Part shown: in pieces, positions 8,090 to 17,040 of the stretch
Layout: each line of letters opens with the position of its first letter
Position numbering within the stretch: position 1 is the stretch's first letter
DNA from: G963674835 sp963674835
GTDB taxonomy: Bacteria > Planctomycetota > Planctomycetia > Pirellulales > Thermoguttaceae
DNA length: 64,000 bases
Direction: 5' to 3'
Assembly (NCBI GenBank): GCA_963674835.2
Contig: CAXXKC010000003.1
Coordinates: 2,046,001-2,110,000 of the forward strand
Notes under the pieces: generated by a model
Database searches by the model: none
Seen by the model: the letters and a program-made list of their open reading frames with translations, nothing else
What the model was told of the DNA's origin: nothing
Position numbers and translations under genes: made by a program

Positions 8090-9997
8090 ATGAACCGAAA
8101 TGCGAAACGCACGCTGGTTGCATGTGCGGTTGCCATGCTGCTGTCGCCTCTGAGCGTGGCCTACGCCGCCGAGTTCCATGTAGCAGTGAACGGCAACGAC
8201 ACCAACGCAGGCACGCAGGCGGCACCGCTGCGCACCATCCAGCACGCGGCCGATCTGGCGCAGCCCGGCGACGTGATCACCGTGCACAAGGGCGTGTACC
8301 GCGAGCGGATTACGCCGCCGCGAGGTGGTGCGTCGGACGAGAAGCGTATCGTCTTCCAGGCAGCGCCCGGCGAGACGGTGGAAGTCAAAGGCTCGGAGTT
8401 GGCCAAGAACTGGGTGAAGGTGGAGAACGAGACCTGGAAGGTGACGCTTCCGAACTCCTTTTTCGGCAGCTTCAATCCATATAGCGATCTGATCCACGGC
8501 GACTGGTTCAATCCCAAGGGCCGGCAGCATCACACGGGCGCCGTTTATCTCGACGGGCATTGGCTGACCGAAGCGGCCAAGTTCGACGACGTGCTCAAAC
8601 CGGCAGGCGACACTCCGCTCTGGTTCGGCAAGGTCGATGACGCCAATACGACGATTTGGGCCCAGTTCCGGGGCGTCGATCCCAACCAGAAGCTCGTCGA
8701 GATCAACGTGCGGCGCGCGGTTTTCTATCCGGCGAAACCGGGCATCAACTACATCACCATCCGAGGCTTCACGATGTGCCAGGCGGCCACGCCTTGGGCA
8801 CCGCCGACGGCCGAGCAGATGGGACTGATCGGCACGCACTGGAGCAAAGGCTGGGTGATCGAGAACAACGTGATCAGCCACTCGGTCTGCTCGGGCATCG
8901 CTTTGGGCAAGTATGGCGACGAGTGGGACAACAAGGCCGAGTCGGCCATCGGCTACACGGGGACCATCGAGCGGGCATTGAAGAATGGGTGGAACAAGGA
9001 AACGATCGGCCACCACGTCGTTCGCAACAATCACATCTCGCATTGCGAGCAGACTGGGGTTGTCGGCAGCATGGGCGCGGTTTTCAGCACGATTACGGGC
9101 AACGAGATCCACGACATCCACGTGCGCGGCCTGTTCAGCGGGGCCGAAATGGCCGGAATCAAGCTGCACGCGGCCATCGACGTCCAGATCGTCCACAACC
9201 ACATTCACCATACGTGCCGGGGGCTCTGGCTCGACTGGATGGCCCAAGGGACTCGCGTCTCGCGGAACCTGTTTGACGACAACGACCAGGACCTCTTCGT
9301 TGAAGTGGACCATGGGCCGTTTCTGGTGGATAACAACCTGTTCCTGTCGCGGATCGGGTTGTTGGACGTGTCGCAGGGTGGCGCCTATGTGCACAATCTC
9401 TATACGGGAAAGTTCATCAACCATCCGGACCTCGGGCGGTTCACACCCTATCACGCCGCGCACTCGACCGCTTTGGCCGGCAAGGCCAATATCGAAGGGG
9501 GCGACGACCGGTTTTACAACGACGTGTTCGTTGGTGTGGGCAAGGATGCCGAGGCTCCCAAGGCGGCCAACCGGTCGCACAAGCAAGCTGTCGTCGGCTG
9601 CGGGCTATGGGTGTACGACGATCGTGGATTCCCGTTGAAGACGGGCGGCAACGTTTATTTCAACGGTGCGCGGCCGTACGCCAAGGAAGCTAAGGACATC
9701 GTGCAGGCGGATTTCAATCCGAATGTGCAGGTCGCTGTTGAAGGAGATCGAGTGGTTTTGCGCCTGACGTTGGACGAGGCCCTGCAGAACGCCAAGACCG
9801 AACTGGTGACGACGCAGCTTCTGGGCAAGAACAAGATTGCGGGGCTTAGCTACGAGAATCCCGACGGCTCACCGCTGAAGATCGATACGGATTACTTCGG
9901 CCACAAACGGAGCGAAACGAACCCGACACCCGGCCCGTTCGAGCGGCCTGGAACCGGTTCGCTTAGCCTGACCGTTTGGCCGACGTCGGCGAAGTAG
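8090..9997 (+). CDS. GH120-type beta-xylosidase, secreted parallel beta-helix protein
   Basis: Predicted to release xylose from xylo-oligosaccharides outside the cytoplasm. The 635-aa product starts with a 26-residue signal peptide (cleavage near AYAAEF) and an AGAGGA ribosome-binding site. A DUF1565-like opening (VAVNGNDTNAG..PLRTIQHAAD) leads into a right-handed parallel beta-helix with many NNxI turns. Text such as LPNSFFGSFNPY, ATPWAPPTAEQMGLIG and SKGWVIENN closely follows what I remember of the characterised GH120 xylosidase XylC. The paired acids D382 (GLWLDW) and E405 (LFVEVDHG) are 23 residues apart, as I recall for the nucleophile and acid/base in XylC. No sugar transporter is adjacent; a promoter lies ~165 nt upstream. 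Confidence 0.85.
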   Translation: MNRNAKRTLVACAVAMLLSPLSVAYAAEFHVAVNGNDTNAGTQAAPLRTIQHAADLAQPGDVITVHKGVYRERITPPRGGASDEKRIVFQAAPGETVEVKGSELAKNWVKVENETWKVTLPNSFFGSFNPYSDLIHGDWFNPKGRQHHTGAVYLDGHWLTEAAKFDDVLKPAGDTPLWFGKVDDANTTIWAQFRGVDPNQKLVEINVRRAVFYPAKPGINYITIRGFTMCQAATPWAPPTAEQMGLIGTHWSKGWVIENNVISHSVCSGIALGKYGDEWDNKAESAIGYTGTIERALKNGWNKETIGHHVVRNNHISHCEQTGVVGSMGAVFSTITGNEIHDIHVRGLFSGAEMAGIKLHAAIDVQIVHNHIHHTCRGLWLDWMAQGTRVSRNLFDDNDQDLFVEVDHGPFLVDNNLFLSRIGLLDVSQGGAYVHNLYTGKFINHPDLGRFTPYHAAHSTALAGKANIEGGDDRFYNDVFVGVGKDAEAPKAANRSHKQAVVGCGLWVYDDRGFPLKTGGNVYFNGARPYAKEAKDIVQADFNPNVQVAVEGDRVVLRLTLDEALQNAKTELVTTQLLGKNKIAGLSYENPDGSPLKIDTDYFGHKRSETNPTPGPFERPGTGSLSLTVWPTSAK

Positions 9998-10058
9998 GTC
10001 GGCGTTCGGCCGTGGCACGCTGCCGGTGCGCGATCTATTTGGGCGCGATCGGGGGTTG

Positions 10059-12206
10059 CTATTGGGCGGTGATTTCGAAATCGCGGAGACTGAGCACGGG
10101 TTGGCTGTCGCCGCGGATGAGGGCCGCCTCGACCTGGTACGCGCCCGGGTTGGCGGGCAGATCGAGCGAGAGCGTGACGACTTGCCTGCCCAGGGCGGGG
10201 ACTTCGCACGGTTTGGTCGTCTCGGCGACGGTCTTTCCGTCGCGCAGCAACCGCAAGCGGACCTCGCCTTTGCAGGTGTCGTACAGGTCGTTGATGACGG
10301 CCACCGGGAACTCGCGTTTTCCCGGCGGATACTTGTCGGCCCAGGCATCGATCATGAGCCCGACCGGGGCAAATGCGTCGCGCACGTAACGTTCGAAGAG
10401 GGGCTCGAACACCACGTTTTCAAGATCGATGAAATCGTCGCACGTGGCGCCTCCTTCGGGACGGGGCTTGTCGCCGGGCCGCGCGTAACCGAGGCCACAG
10501 AAATGAAGAACGCCGGCGGCCTTGCGATGTGATCGCCAGAACTCGGTCAGCGCGGCCACGTATCGCGCATGCATCATCCGCCGCTGCTGGACCGTCGCGT
10601 CAGGCCCGAGGAGCTGCCCATATACGTCGGTCGTCAGGCAGGTCGGGGTTCCGTCGCGGTTGAGCCACAGCCAATCGTATTCGTTGATGATGATGGGCAC
10701 GCGCGTGCGCCGCTGCTCGGCCGTCAGATGGGGTTCCGGCGACGTCTTGGCCAGGTCGCGCAAGTAGAACGTCTGTCCCTTGGAGAAGAAGCGGCACCAC
10801 CGGCTGAACAAGTAGGGATGCGATTCCTCGCAGTCGGCCGCCGTGGGGGCTCCCTCGTAGCCGTTTTCCCAGGGGCGATTGGACAAATCGAGGCCTCGCA
10901 CCGCGGCGATCGCCTTGCCGATCTCCGGCGAGTAGCTTTCGTTTTGGGCATCCCAAATCACCACGCACGGATGGTTCCAACGCTGGCGCATCCACTCGGT
11001 GTACTCGCGGGCGATCTCGTCGGCCTTGGGCCGCTCGGGCGGATTATTTCGGTCTCCGCCGAGCCAAATCGGGAACTCGTCCTGGATCAGGAAGCCTTCC
11101 TCGTCGGCGATGTCGTACCAGAAGTCGGGCGGGAAGCCGATGCAGTAGCGGATGGCATTCCAGTGCATCGACTTGTATTTCTGGTGGAGCTTGCGCACCC
11201 AATCGGCCCGCCACGGTAAGTCGCCGCGATGGGCGTCCTCGAAGAAGCGGTACGCCGTGACGTTCGTGCCACGTAGGTAGTAGGGCTTGCCGTTGAGCAC
11301 CATCCGCCCCGTCTCCGGGTCGCAACGAAACGACCGCATGCCGAATCGCGTGCGAAGCTGGTCTTTGCCGGTGTCGACCTTCACCGCGTAGAGGAACGGA
11401 TCCTCAGGCGACCAGAGGTGGCAGTCGAGGATGGGGATCGTCGCCTCGACCTTGCCTGTTGCGCCTGCGGCCAGCTTGACGGACGCCGTCTTGACGGTGG
11501 CGACCACTTTGCCGCTCTTGGCCTCGCAGACTTGGAAAGTCGCCGCCGCCTGGCAGGGCTGGTCGCCAGCCCGGATCTCCGCCACCACGCGAACGGCCTT
11601 GCCGGGCAGGTCGGGAGCTGTCTGGATGTTGGCGATGTAGGGCGCACCGGTGAGTATCAGTTCGACCGAATCGTAGATTCCGGGGATGAAGAGATACTTC
11701 TCGAAGTCCCAGCCAGCCGGCACGCTCTCGGGGAGCGACTCGCGGTCGGCCCCCACGCGGATCACCAGTTCGTTTTTCTGGCCATCGCCCTTCAAATGCG
11801 ACTTGACGTCGAGTAGGGCGGGCGTGAAGCAGGGCAAGTACTCGCCGATCAACCGGCCGTTGAGGTACACCTTTGTGCCCCACTTGGCCTTGTGGATTTT
11901 CAGCACGGCGGTCGCCGGGACCGGCCCCTCGATGGTGAAGGTGCGACGATACCAGAAGGCCTCGCGGAGCGGGCTTTTCTTGCCCACCTCGGCGAAGGCC
12001 GGCTTGGCCATGTCGACCAGGCCCGGCACCACGATGGTGTGCTTGAACTCTTTGGGCATCGCGTCCATGGCGCCTTGTTCGATCTGCCAGGTGCCATCGA
12101 GTGGGACGACCTTGCGGGCGGGGGCCGACTCGGCCGCGCGAACCGGCATGGCCATCGCCGACATGATTCCCATCCACAACAGCCAAGTGCATTGCACCTT
12201 GTTCAT
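10059..12206 (-). CDS. Glycoside hydrolase family 2 protein, secreted
   Basis: A 715-aa exported enzyme with a signal peptide (residues 1-24) and an AGGAG ribosome-binding site. The order is the GH2 one: N-terminal sugar-binding jelly roll (LDGTWQIEQG, FWYRRTF, WGTKVYLNGRLIGE), an Ig-like domain, then the TIM barrel beginning at LNGKPYYLRGTNV. The acid/base glutamate is E423 in WDAQNES and the probable nucleophile is E509 in IIINEYDW. GH2 members cleave beta-galactosides, beta-mannosides or beta-glucuronides; the sequence does not let me choose. It is divergent from the GntR regulator gene, with 314 nt between the starts, so it may be a target of that regulator. Confidence 0.85.
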   Translation of the reverse strand: MNKVQCTWLLWMGIMSAMAMPVRAAESAPARKVVPLDGTWQIEQGAMDAMPKEFKHTIVVPGLVDMAKPAFAEVGKKSPLREAFWYRRTFTIEGPVPATAVLKIHKAKWGTKVYLNGRLIGEYLPCFTPALLDVKSHLKGDGQKNELVIRVGADRESLPESVPAGWDFEKYLFIPGIYDSVELILTGAPYIANIQTAPDLPGKAVRVVAEIRAGDQPCQAAATFQVCEAKSGKVVATVKTASVKLAAGATGKVEATIPILDCHLWSPEDPFLYAVKVDTGKDQLRTRFGMRSFRCDPETGRMVLNGKPYYLRGTNVTAYRFFEDAHRGDLPWRADWVRKLHQKYKSMHWNAIRYCIGFPPDFWYDIADEEGFLIQDEFPIWLGGDRNNPPERPKADEIAREYTEWMRQRWNHPCVVIWDAQNESYSPEIGKAIAAVRGLDLSNRPWENGYEGAPTAADCEESHPYLFSRWCRFFSKGQTFYLRDLAKTSPEPHLTAEQRRTRVPIIINEYDWLWLNRDGTPTCLTTDVYGQLLGPDATVQQRRMMHARYVAALTEFWRSHRKAAGVLHFCGLGYARPGDKPRPEGGATCDDFIDLENVVFEPLFERYVRDAFAPVGLMIDAWADKYPPGKREFPVAVINDLYDTCKGEVRLRLLRDGKTVAETTKPCEVPALGRQVVTLSLDLPANPGAYQVEAALIRGDSQPVLSLRDFEITAQ

Positions 12207-12427
12207 GTGTTCTCCTCGACTGGTTCGCCCATTGGCGATGGCCGTTTCGTTCTATGACATGCCGAAATCCGTCTTCGGTCGGACGGCGATGGGTGCCGAT
12301 CCGTGGCTGAACTTCAATTCTAGTGAGGTCACGGGGGCAGTCGCAACCAAAGGTGCGGTCATCGGGCTCGCGTCTGGCTTGGACGGTTTCCCCGGTCTGA
12401 ATGACGCACCGTCCGTTGACTGAGTTG

Positions 12428-12485
12428 TTGACAGGACCACGGGACTATGTATCATGACATGAAATCAGAATAACACGTCATGTTA
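12428..12485 (+). promoter_or_regulatory. Promoter and palindromic operators before the GntR gene
   Basis: TTGACA (12428-12433), a 16-nt spacer and TATCAT (12450-12455) make a strong sigma-70 promoter. The perfect odd palindrome TCATGACATGA (12452-12462) covers the -10 end and probable start point. A second inverted repeat, TAACA-CGTCA-TGTTA, lies at 12471-12485. This layout suggests autorepression, and GntR dimers typically bind such short inverted repeats. The rest of the gap between 12207 and 12520 shows nothing else clear. Confidence 0.5.
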
Positions 12486-12520
12486 CTTTGCGGCACGCGG
12501 CAATCCAAGGAGATCACTCG

Positions 12521-13210
12521 ATGCGATCGTCGCCTCCCTGCGAGGCTGCCCGGCGAATCCGGCAATACATCGTGCGTCACCGCCTGAAGCCGGGCGACCA
12601 GTTGCCCAAGCACGACGAGTTGGCCGAGCGGCTGAAGCTCGGGTCGCGGCGATTGCGCGAGGGCTTGAGCATTCTCATGCATCACGGAATCGTGGAAACA
12701 CGCAGCAAGGGGGGCACGATCGTGCGCCGGCCCAGTATCGAAACGCTGAGCGAGCCGATCGGCTGGCACCTAGACACGACGGGCTATCAGTTCGAGGACC
12801 TGGTGTCGGCGCGGGCGTGGATCGAGAGCGGCATGGCGGCCGAGGCGGCCACGCACCACACGGCCCGCGACCTGTTGGTGATTCTGGATGCGCTGGAGCG
12901 TCTGGAAGCTGCCGCAGACGACGAGCGTTGCGACGTGGCGGAAGAAGAAGCCTTTCACTTGGCCATCATGCAGGCGACCCACAACGCGGTCATGCTTACG
13001 TTCGGCCAGTTGGTGAGCTGCCAACTCCGCGGATGCGCCGAGTGGAGCGAGCCGCCCGGGCACCATCGCAGGGTCTTTGAGGAACATCGAGCGATCTACG
13101 AGGCGATCGCGCAGCGCGACCGCACGGCGGCCAGAGACCTGATGTATACGCATGTTATGAACCAGCTTTCCAACCCCAATGTAACGAAACGAGACCCATG
13201 CCAGGGCTAA
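12521..13210 (+). CDS. GntR-family transcriptional regulator, FadR subfamily
   Basis: A 229-aa DNA-binding regulator. Residues ~8-70 are the winged helix-turn-helix (IRQYIVRHRLKPGDQLPKHD, then LGSRRLREGLSILMHHGIV and KGGTIVRRP). Residues ~95-220 are the all-alpha FCD ligand domain, with EEEAFHLAIMQATHN and HRRVFEEHRAIYEAI contributing the usual metal/ligand histidines. The start at 12521 is supported by AAGGAG 8 nt upstream. It overlaps the next gene by 13 nt, so both are on one transcript. The natural ligand is probably a sugar acid or related metabolite of the nearby glycan genes (inference). Confidence 0.85.
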   Translation: MRSSPPCEAARRIRQYIVRHRLKPGDQLPKHDELAERLKLGSRRLREGLSILMHHGIVETRSKGGTIVRRPSIETLSEPIGWHLDTTGYQFEDLVSARAWIESGMAAEAATHHTARDLLVILDALERLEAAADDERCDVAEEEAFHLAIMQATHNAVMLTFGQLVSCQLRGCAEWSEPPGHHRRVFEEHRAIYEAIAQRDRTAARDLMYTHVMNQLSNPNVTKRDPCQG

Positions 13211-14421
13211 CTTCCATTCCGCGCGTTTCGCCGAAGTCGCGAGAGTACGTCAACGCTGTTCTGGATTTCGGATTCCACAATGCGAGTTCTCCGGGCATGA
13301 CGGCCCGGCTGGAGCAGGAGTTCGCCGAGCGTTTCGGCCAGCGGTTCGGCATTCTGCACGCCAACGGCACCTGCACGATGCATTCGGCGCTACTGGCCTA
13401 CGGCGTGGGCGTGGGCAATGAGGTCATCGTGCCGGCGTTCACGCCTTTCCCGACGGCGGCCGCGGTCCTGCACGCCAACGCAATCCCCATCGTCGCCGAC
13501 GTGGACCCGGACACGTGGACGATCAGCATCGACGACCTGCGCCGGAAGATCACGCCGCGGACCAAGGCGATTATTCCGGTTTCGATCTGCGGCCTTTCGC
13601 CCGACATGGATCCGATCCTCGAGCTGGCCCAGGAGCACGGCCTTCTGGTGGTCGAGGACAACGCCCAGTGTGTGTTGGGCTATTACAAGGGTCGCGTCGT
13701 GGGATCGATGGGCCAGTTCGCCAGTTTCAGCTTTCAGGCATCGAAGCATATCACGTGCGGCGACGGCGGGATTCTGATCTGCGGCGACGAGGAGCTTGGC
13801 ACGCTCGCCCGGCGCGCGGCCGTCCTGGGCTTCTCCACGCTGACGGCCAAGCCCGGTCAAACCGTCGTTTCGGAGGAGCTTCGCTGCCAGCCCACGTTTG
13901 CGCGGCATACGTCGCTGGGGTGGAACTATCGCCTGCCGGAGATCGCGGCGGCGGCGGCCTTGGGCGAGTTGGAACGGGCGGAGGAGCTCGTCGAAATGCG
14001 CCAGGCGTGTGCCGCGTGCTTCACCGAGGTGATCGACACGTGCGATTGGCTCGTTCCGCAGAAGATTCCCGAGGGCTACGTGCACAGCTACTGGACCTAT
14101 CCCGTGCGCATCACCCGCGACGATTTGGATTGGGCAGCGTTCCGACGGAAGTTTGTCGAGTTAGGCGGTGATGGGTTCTATGCGGCCTACTTGCCGATGC
14201 ACCGCGAGCCTGTCTTCGCCAATCTGAACCGGAGCGTCGAGGAGCATCCGGAGCGGTATCCGCACTTCGCCGGAAAGTTGCCCGAGTATCGCGACGTCAC
14301 ATGCCCGGTTTGGGACGTATTTCAACCGCGTATGATCCAGTTGAAGACCAACTACTTCGACCTGGCCATTGCACAGCAACAGGCGAAGATCCTCGCACAG
14401 ACAATCGACTTGATGTCCTAA
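13198..14421 (+). CDS. DegT/DnrJ/EryC1/StrS-family PLP aminotransferase
   Basis: A 407-aa cytoplasmic protein of the sugar aminotransferase family. It has the cofactor-binding ANGTCTMHSAL segment (GT-x-x-L-type), VVEDNAQCVLGYYKGR (Asp that contacts the PLP nitrogen) and SFSFQASKHITCGDGG with the Schiff-base lysine K183. Family members transaminate keto-sugars or, in some branches, oxidise amino-sugars and cyclitols. The gene overlaps the regulator by 13 nt and is followed by sialidase-like genes, so it probably acts on the sugar released by this cluster. No nucleotide-sugar dehydratase or epimerase is next to it, which argues against a classic antigen-synthesis role. Confidence 0.85.
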   Translation: MPGLTSIPRVSPKSREYVNAVLDFGFHNASSPGMTARLEQEFAERFGQRFGILHANGTCTMHSALLAYGVGVGNEVIVPAFTPFPTAAAVLHANAIPIVADVDPDTWTISIDDLRRKITPRTKAIIPVSICGLSPDMDPILELAQEHGLLVVEDNAQCVLGYYKGRVVGSMGQFASFSFQASKHITCGDGGILICGDEELGTLARRAAVLGFSTLTAKPGQTVVSEELRCQPTFARHTSLGWNYRLPEIAAAAALGELERAEELVEMRQACAACFTEVIDTCDWLVPQKIPEGYVHSYWTYPVRITRDDLDWAAFRRKFVELGGDGFYAAYLPMHREPVFANLNRSVEEHPERYPHFAGKLPEYRDVTCPVWDVFQPRMIQLKTNYFDLAIAQQQAKILAQTIDLMS

Positions 14422-14588
14422 AGGCGACTTCCAACCGTCCTGCGTAACAGGTCCGCTCTCCTGCTCGCAGGAGTGGGGCGGCACAGAGAGGGCGACCTCC
14501 TTGCCGCCGGCCGGTCCAGTGCCCGCCAGCCCAGCAACCAGCCGACAAAGTCGACCAGACACCCCTGCCAGACCGTGGAGACCATGCG

Positions 14589-15710
14589 ATGACCGGCAGC
14601 ACGCTCACCGTATCGCGCATATGCACCGTTTTGGCCTTAGGGTTCGTGTTTGCCTGGGAGGGCGAGACGCAAGCGAAGGACCCGCCCAAACCGGTTTTTC
14701 GGATCGACATCACGCAAGCCAGCCCGGGGAGTTTGCAGCTTTGCGGCAGCGCCCCGATCATTTTCACCACGGCGAAAGACCAACTCGTCATGGTGCAGGG
14801 GAACGTCGACGACAAGAACGGCTTTCTGGCCAGCGACGACCAAGGGCGCACGTGGCACCCGTGGGAGGAGTATGCCACTTGGCCGAAGATCTACTATCAG
14901 GATGTTGCCTGGCGGAAAGGCGAGATCCTTGTTTTCGGTTGCGTCACCATCGACCCGTTCAAGGGCACGCACGTGTGGTGGTCGAACGATGAAGGCAAGA
15001 CCTGGGAGGGTGGCAATCGCTTGACCCCGGACAAGGATCCCTGGGTGCTGATGATCAACCGCGTATTGATCACCAGCCGGGGGCGGATTGTCGTGCCCAT
15101 CGTTCAGTTGCTCGGACGCGAGGGTTCGGGTCCCAATCATGTGGGAACGATCTTCAGCGACGATGGCGGGCGATCGTTCCAACGCAGCCCGATCTTCGGG
15201 CCACCGCCGGGGTACCCGGTCGAGCCGGAGGGGATCGGCGAACCGGCCGTCGTGGAGCTATCGAACGGCAAGATGTGGATGGTATGCCGCGGCTTGGGCG
15301 GGCACCTTTGGCAAGCGTGGTCCGACGACGACGGAGCGACCTGGGGCACGCCCAGTCCGACGACGCTCGTCTCGCCGCTTTCGGCCGTGAATGCCAAGCG
15401 TCTTCCAGGATCGGACACGGTTATCGTTGTTTGGGACAACGCCAAGCCCGGCCCGTCTCCAAGATGGGACGAGACGGCCAACTTCTGGCGGCCGAGGTCG
15501 CCATTGGTGTTCGCACTGAGCAAGGACAACTGCAAGACGTGGAGCAAGCCGGTGATCATTACGACGGGGACAGCCGCGTACCCGTCCATTTGTTTCTTCA
15601 AGAACAAGATGTATGTCGCGTACTGGGAAGACCCGAATCCGAACGCGCTGTTCGGCAATCCCAAGTCGCATCTGATTCTGGTTACCTACGACCTGTCGTC
15701 GCTGCTATGA
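14589..15710 (+). CDS. Exo-alpha-sialidase-like Asp-box protein, secreted
   Basis: A 373-aa six-bladed propeller-type protein of the BNR/sialidase superfamily. A signal peptide covers residues ~8-30 (ending near GETQAKD). Asp-box loops recur at regular spacing: SDDQGRTW, SNDEGKTW, SDDGGRSF, SDDDGATW and a variant SKDNCKTW. The classic sialidase arginine triad and Tyr/Glu nucleophile cannot be assigned with certainty from reading alone, so the true substrate may be another sugar. It is the third gene of the co-directional run that starts at the GntR regulator, after a 167-nt gap. Confidence 0.8.
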   Translation: MTGSTLTVSRICTVLALGFVFAWEGETQAKDPPKPVFRIDITQASPGSLQLCGSAPIIFTTAKDQLVMVQGNVDDKNGFLASDDQGRTWHPWEEYATWPKIYYQDVAWRKGEILVFGCVTIDPFKGTHVWWSNDEGKTWEGGNRLTPDKDPWVLMINRVLITSRGRIVVPIVQLLGREGSGPNHVGTIFSDDGGRSFQRSPIFGPPPGYPVEPEGIGEPAVVELSNGKMWMVCRGLGGHLWQAWSDDDGATWGTPSPTTLVSPLSAVNAKRLPGSDTVIVVWDNAKPGPSPRWDETANFWRPRSPLVFALSKDNCKTWSKPVIITTGTAAYPSICFFKNKMYVAYWEDPNPNALFGNPKSHLILVTYDLSSLL

Positions 15711-15777
15711 CTCGCGTCTGCATCGACTGCAGCGACATTTTGGCACTTTGGCCGTCTGCATAAGAAGGACAACGAAC

Positions 15778-16980
15778 ATGAGAATTGGCAAGCTCTGCGA
15801 CTCGATCCATGCTCGCATGTTGCTGGAGGTGGTTTGGATGGCGATCTGGTTGGCGCTGGGGTGTTCCGCGACATACGCGCAGGAGACGCAGCCGGTCGGC
15901 AAGACGGTCGAGGATCAGCAACGCAACGCCGTGCTGCTGGAGGGCTACGATTATGGCAAGTACGTCGAATCATTGACCGGTTACACGGGTCAGGACCGGC
16001 AGCGCATCGGGGCGATCACGTATCATCATGCCGTGCGAACGCGCGTCGGCCCGCGGGGAAGCTATAAGGCCGCGATGATGATGCTGCCAGACGGCAAGCT
16101 CGTGCTGGCCGCCTGTCGTCGAGAGAACGCGGCACCGCAATTTGCGATTCACGTGTACCAGTCGGCCGATCAGGGGCTGACGTGGCAGGAAGTCGGCGAG
16201 ACGCCGCTGACGGGCAAGGAGCCGAGTCTTACGGCGTTGCGGGGCGGCGGGTTGATCCTGACCGCCCAGGCACCGAAGACGCTGGTGGCGCGTTCGTCGG
16301 ACGGTGGCCGGACGTGGGAAACGGGTTCCGTGCCGGGTGCGGATTACCCGAGGAACCTGATCGTCCAGCCCGACGGCTCTGTCCTGATGGTCCGCGCCAA
16401 GTCGCCCGACTGGACCGGCCAGGGGAACGGGAGCCCTCTGCTTGAGATTGGGCTAACTCGCGATGCCGGCAAGACGTGGCAATGCTCGGACGGCGTCGTC
16501 GATTGGCGCGAGACGGGTTTCGGCGAGGTCTCTGCGATAAGGCTGAAGGACGGGCGGCTGTTGGCCGCCCTGCGCCGGCAGATTCCGGGGACCAAGGGCG
16601 AAGGCTTCGAGACGACGGTGCTGACCGAGTCGAGCGACGGCGGCAAGCACTGGTCGGCGCCGCGAGCGATGGTTCGGCCGGCCGAAGTGCACGTTTCGCT
16701 CGCCGAGCTTCACGACGGCCGCATTCTGGCGACGTATTCCAACTACCACTTACCGTGGGGTGTGTTCGCGGTAGTGAGCGCCGATGGCGGCAAGACCTGG
16801 GATTTGGATCATCCGATCGAATTGGCCTTGTCGGCCGGTTATTATGTTGGCTGGCCCGTAACGATCGAGTTGCCCGACCATAGCTTGCTCACGTGTTATG
16901 CGATCGAGGCCTACGCGTACTCGCGGCAGGCGCCGCACGAGAACGTCGTCACCGAAGTCGTTCGCTGGAACCTCCCCTAA
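15778..16980 (+). CDS. Sialidase-family Asp-box protein, secreted
   Basis: A 400-aa exported propeller protein. AAGAAGGA precedes the ATG by ~9 nt, and residues ~13-37 form a signal peptide ending near ATYAQE. Asp boxes are SADQGLTW, SSDGGRTW, TRDAGKTW, SSDGGKHW and SADGGKTW. The phrases RVGPRGSYKAAMMMLPDGKL and ELHDGRILATYSNYHLPWG resemble catalytic-face loops of bacterial sialidase-like enzymes. It sits 67 nt after the previous sialidase gene and is followed after 60 nt by the GH67/GH20-like gene, consistent with a single operon. Substrate unproven. Confidence 0.8.
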   Translation: MRIGKLCDSIHARMLLEVVWMAIWLALGCSATYAQETQPVGKTVEDQQRNAVLLEGYDYGKYVESLTGYTGQDRQRIGAITYHHAVRTRVGPRGSYKAAMMMLPDGKLVLAACRRENAAPQFAIHVYQSADQGLTWQEVGETPLTGKEPSLTALRGGGLILTAQAPKTLVARSSDGGRTWETGSVPGADYPRNLIVQPDGSVLMVRAKSPDWTGQGNGSPLLEIGLTRDAGKTWQCSDGVVDWRETGFGEVSAIRLKDGRLLAALRRQIPGTKGEGFETTVLTESSDGGKHWSAPRAMVRPAEVHVSLAELHDGRILATYSNYHLPWGVFAVVSADGGKTWDLDHPIELALSAGYYVGWPVTIELPDHSLLTCYAIEAYAYSRQAPHENVVTEVVRWNLP

Positions 16981-17040
16981 CACGCCATGCGGGCGAATGC
17001 ACTGCGCTATCCTGAAATCGGCAGAAGGAGCGAGAGAACC

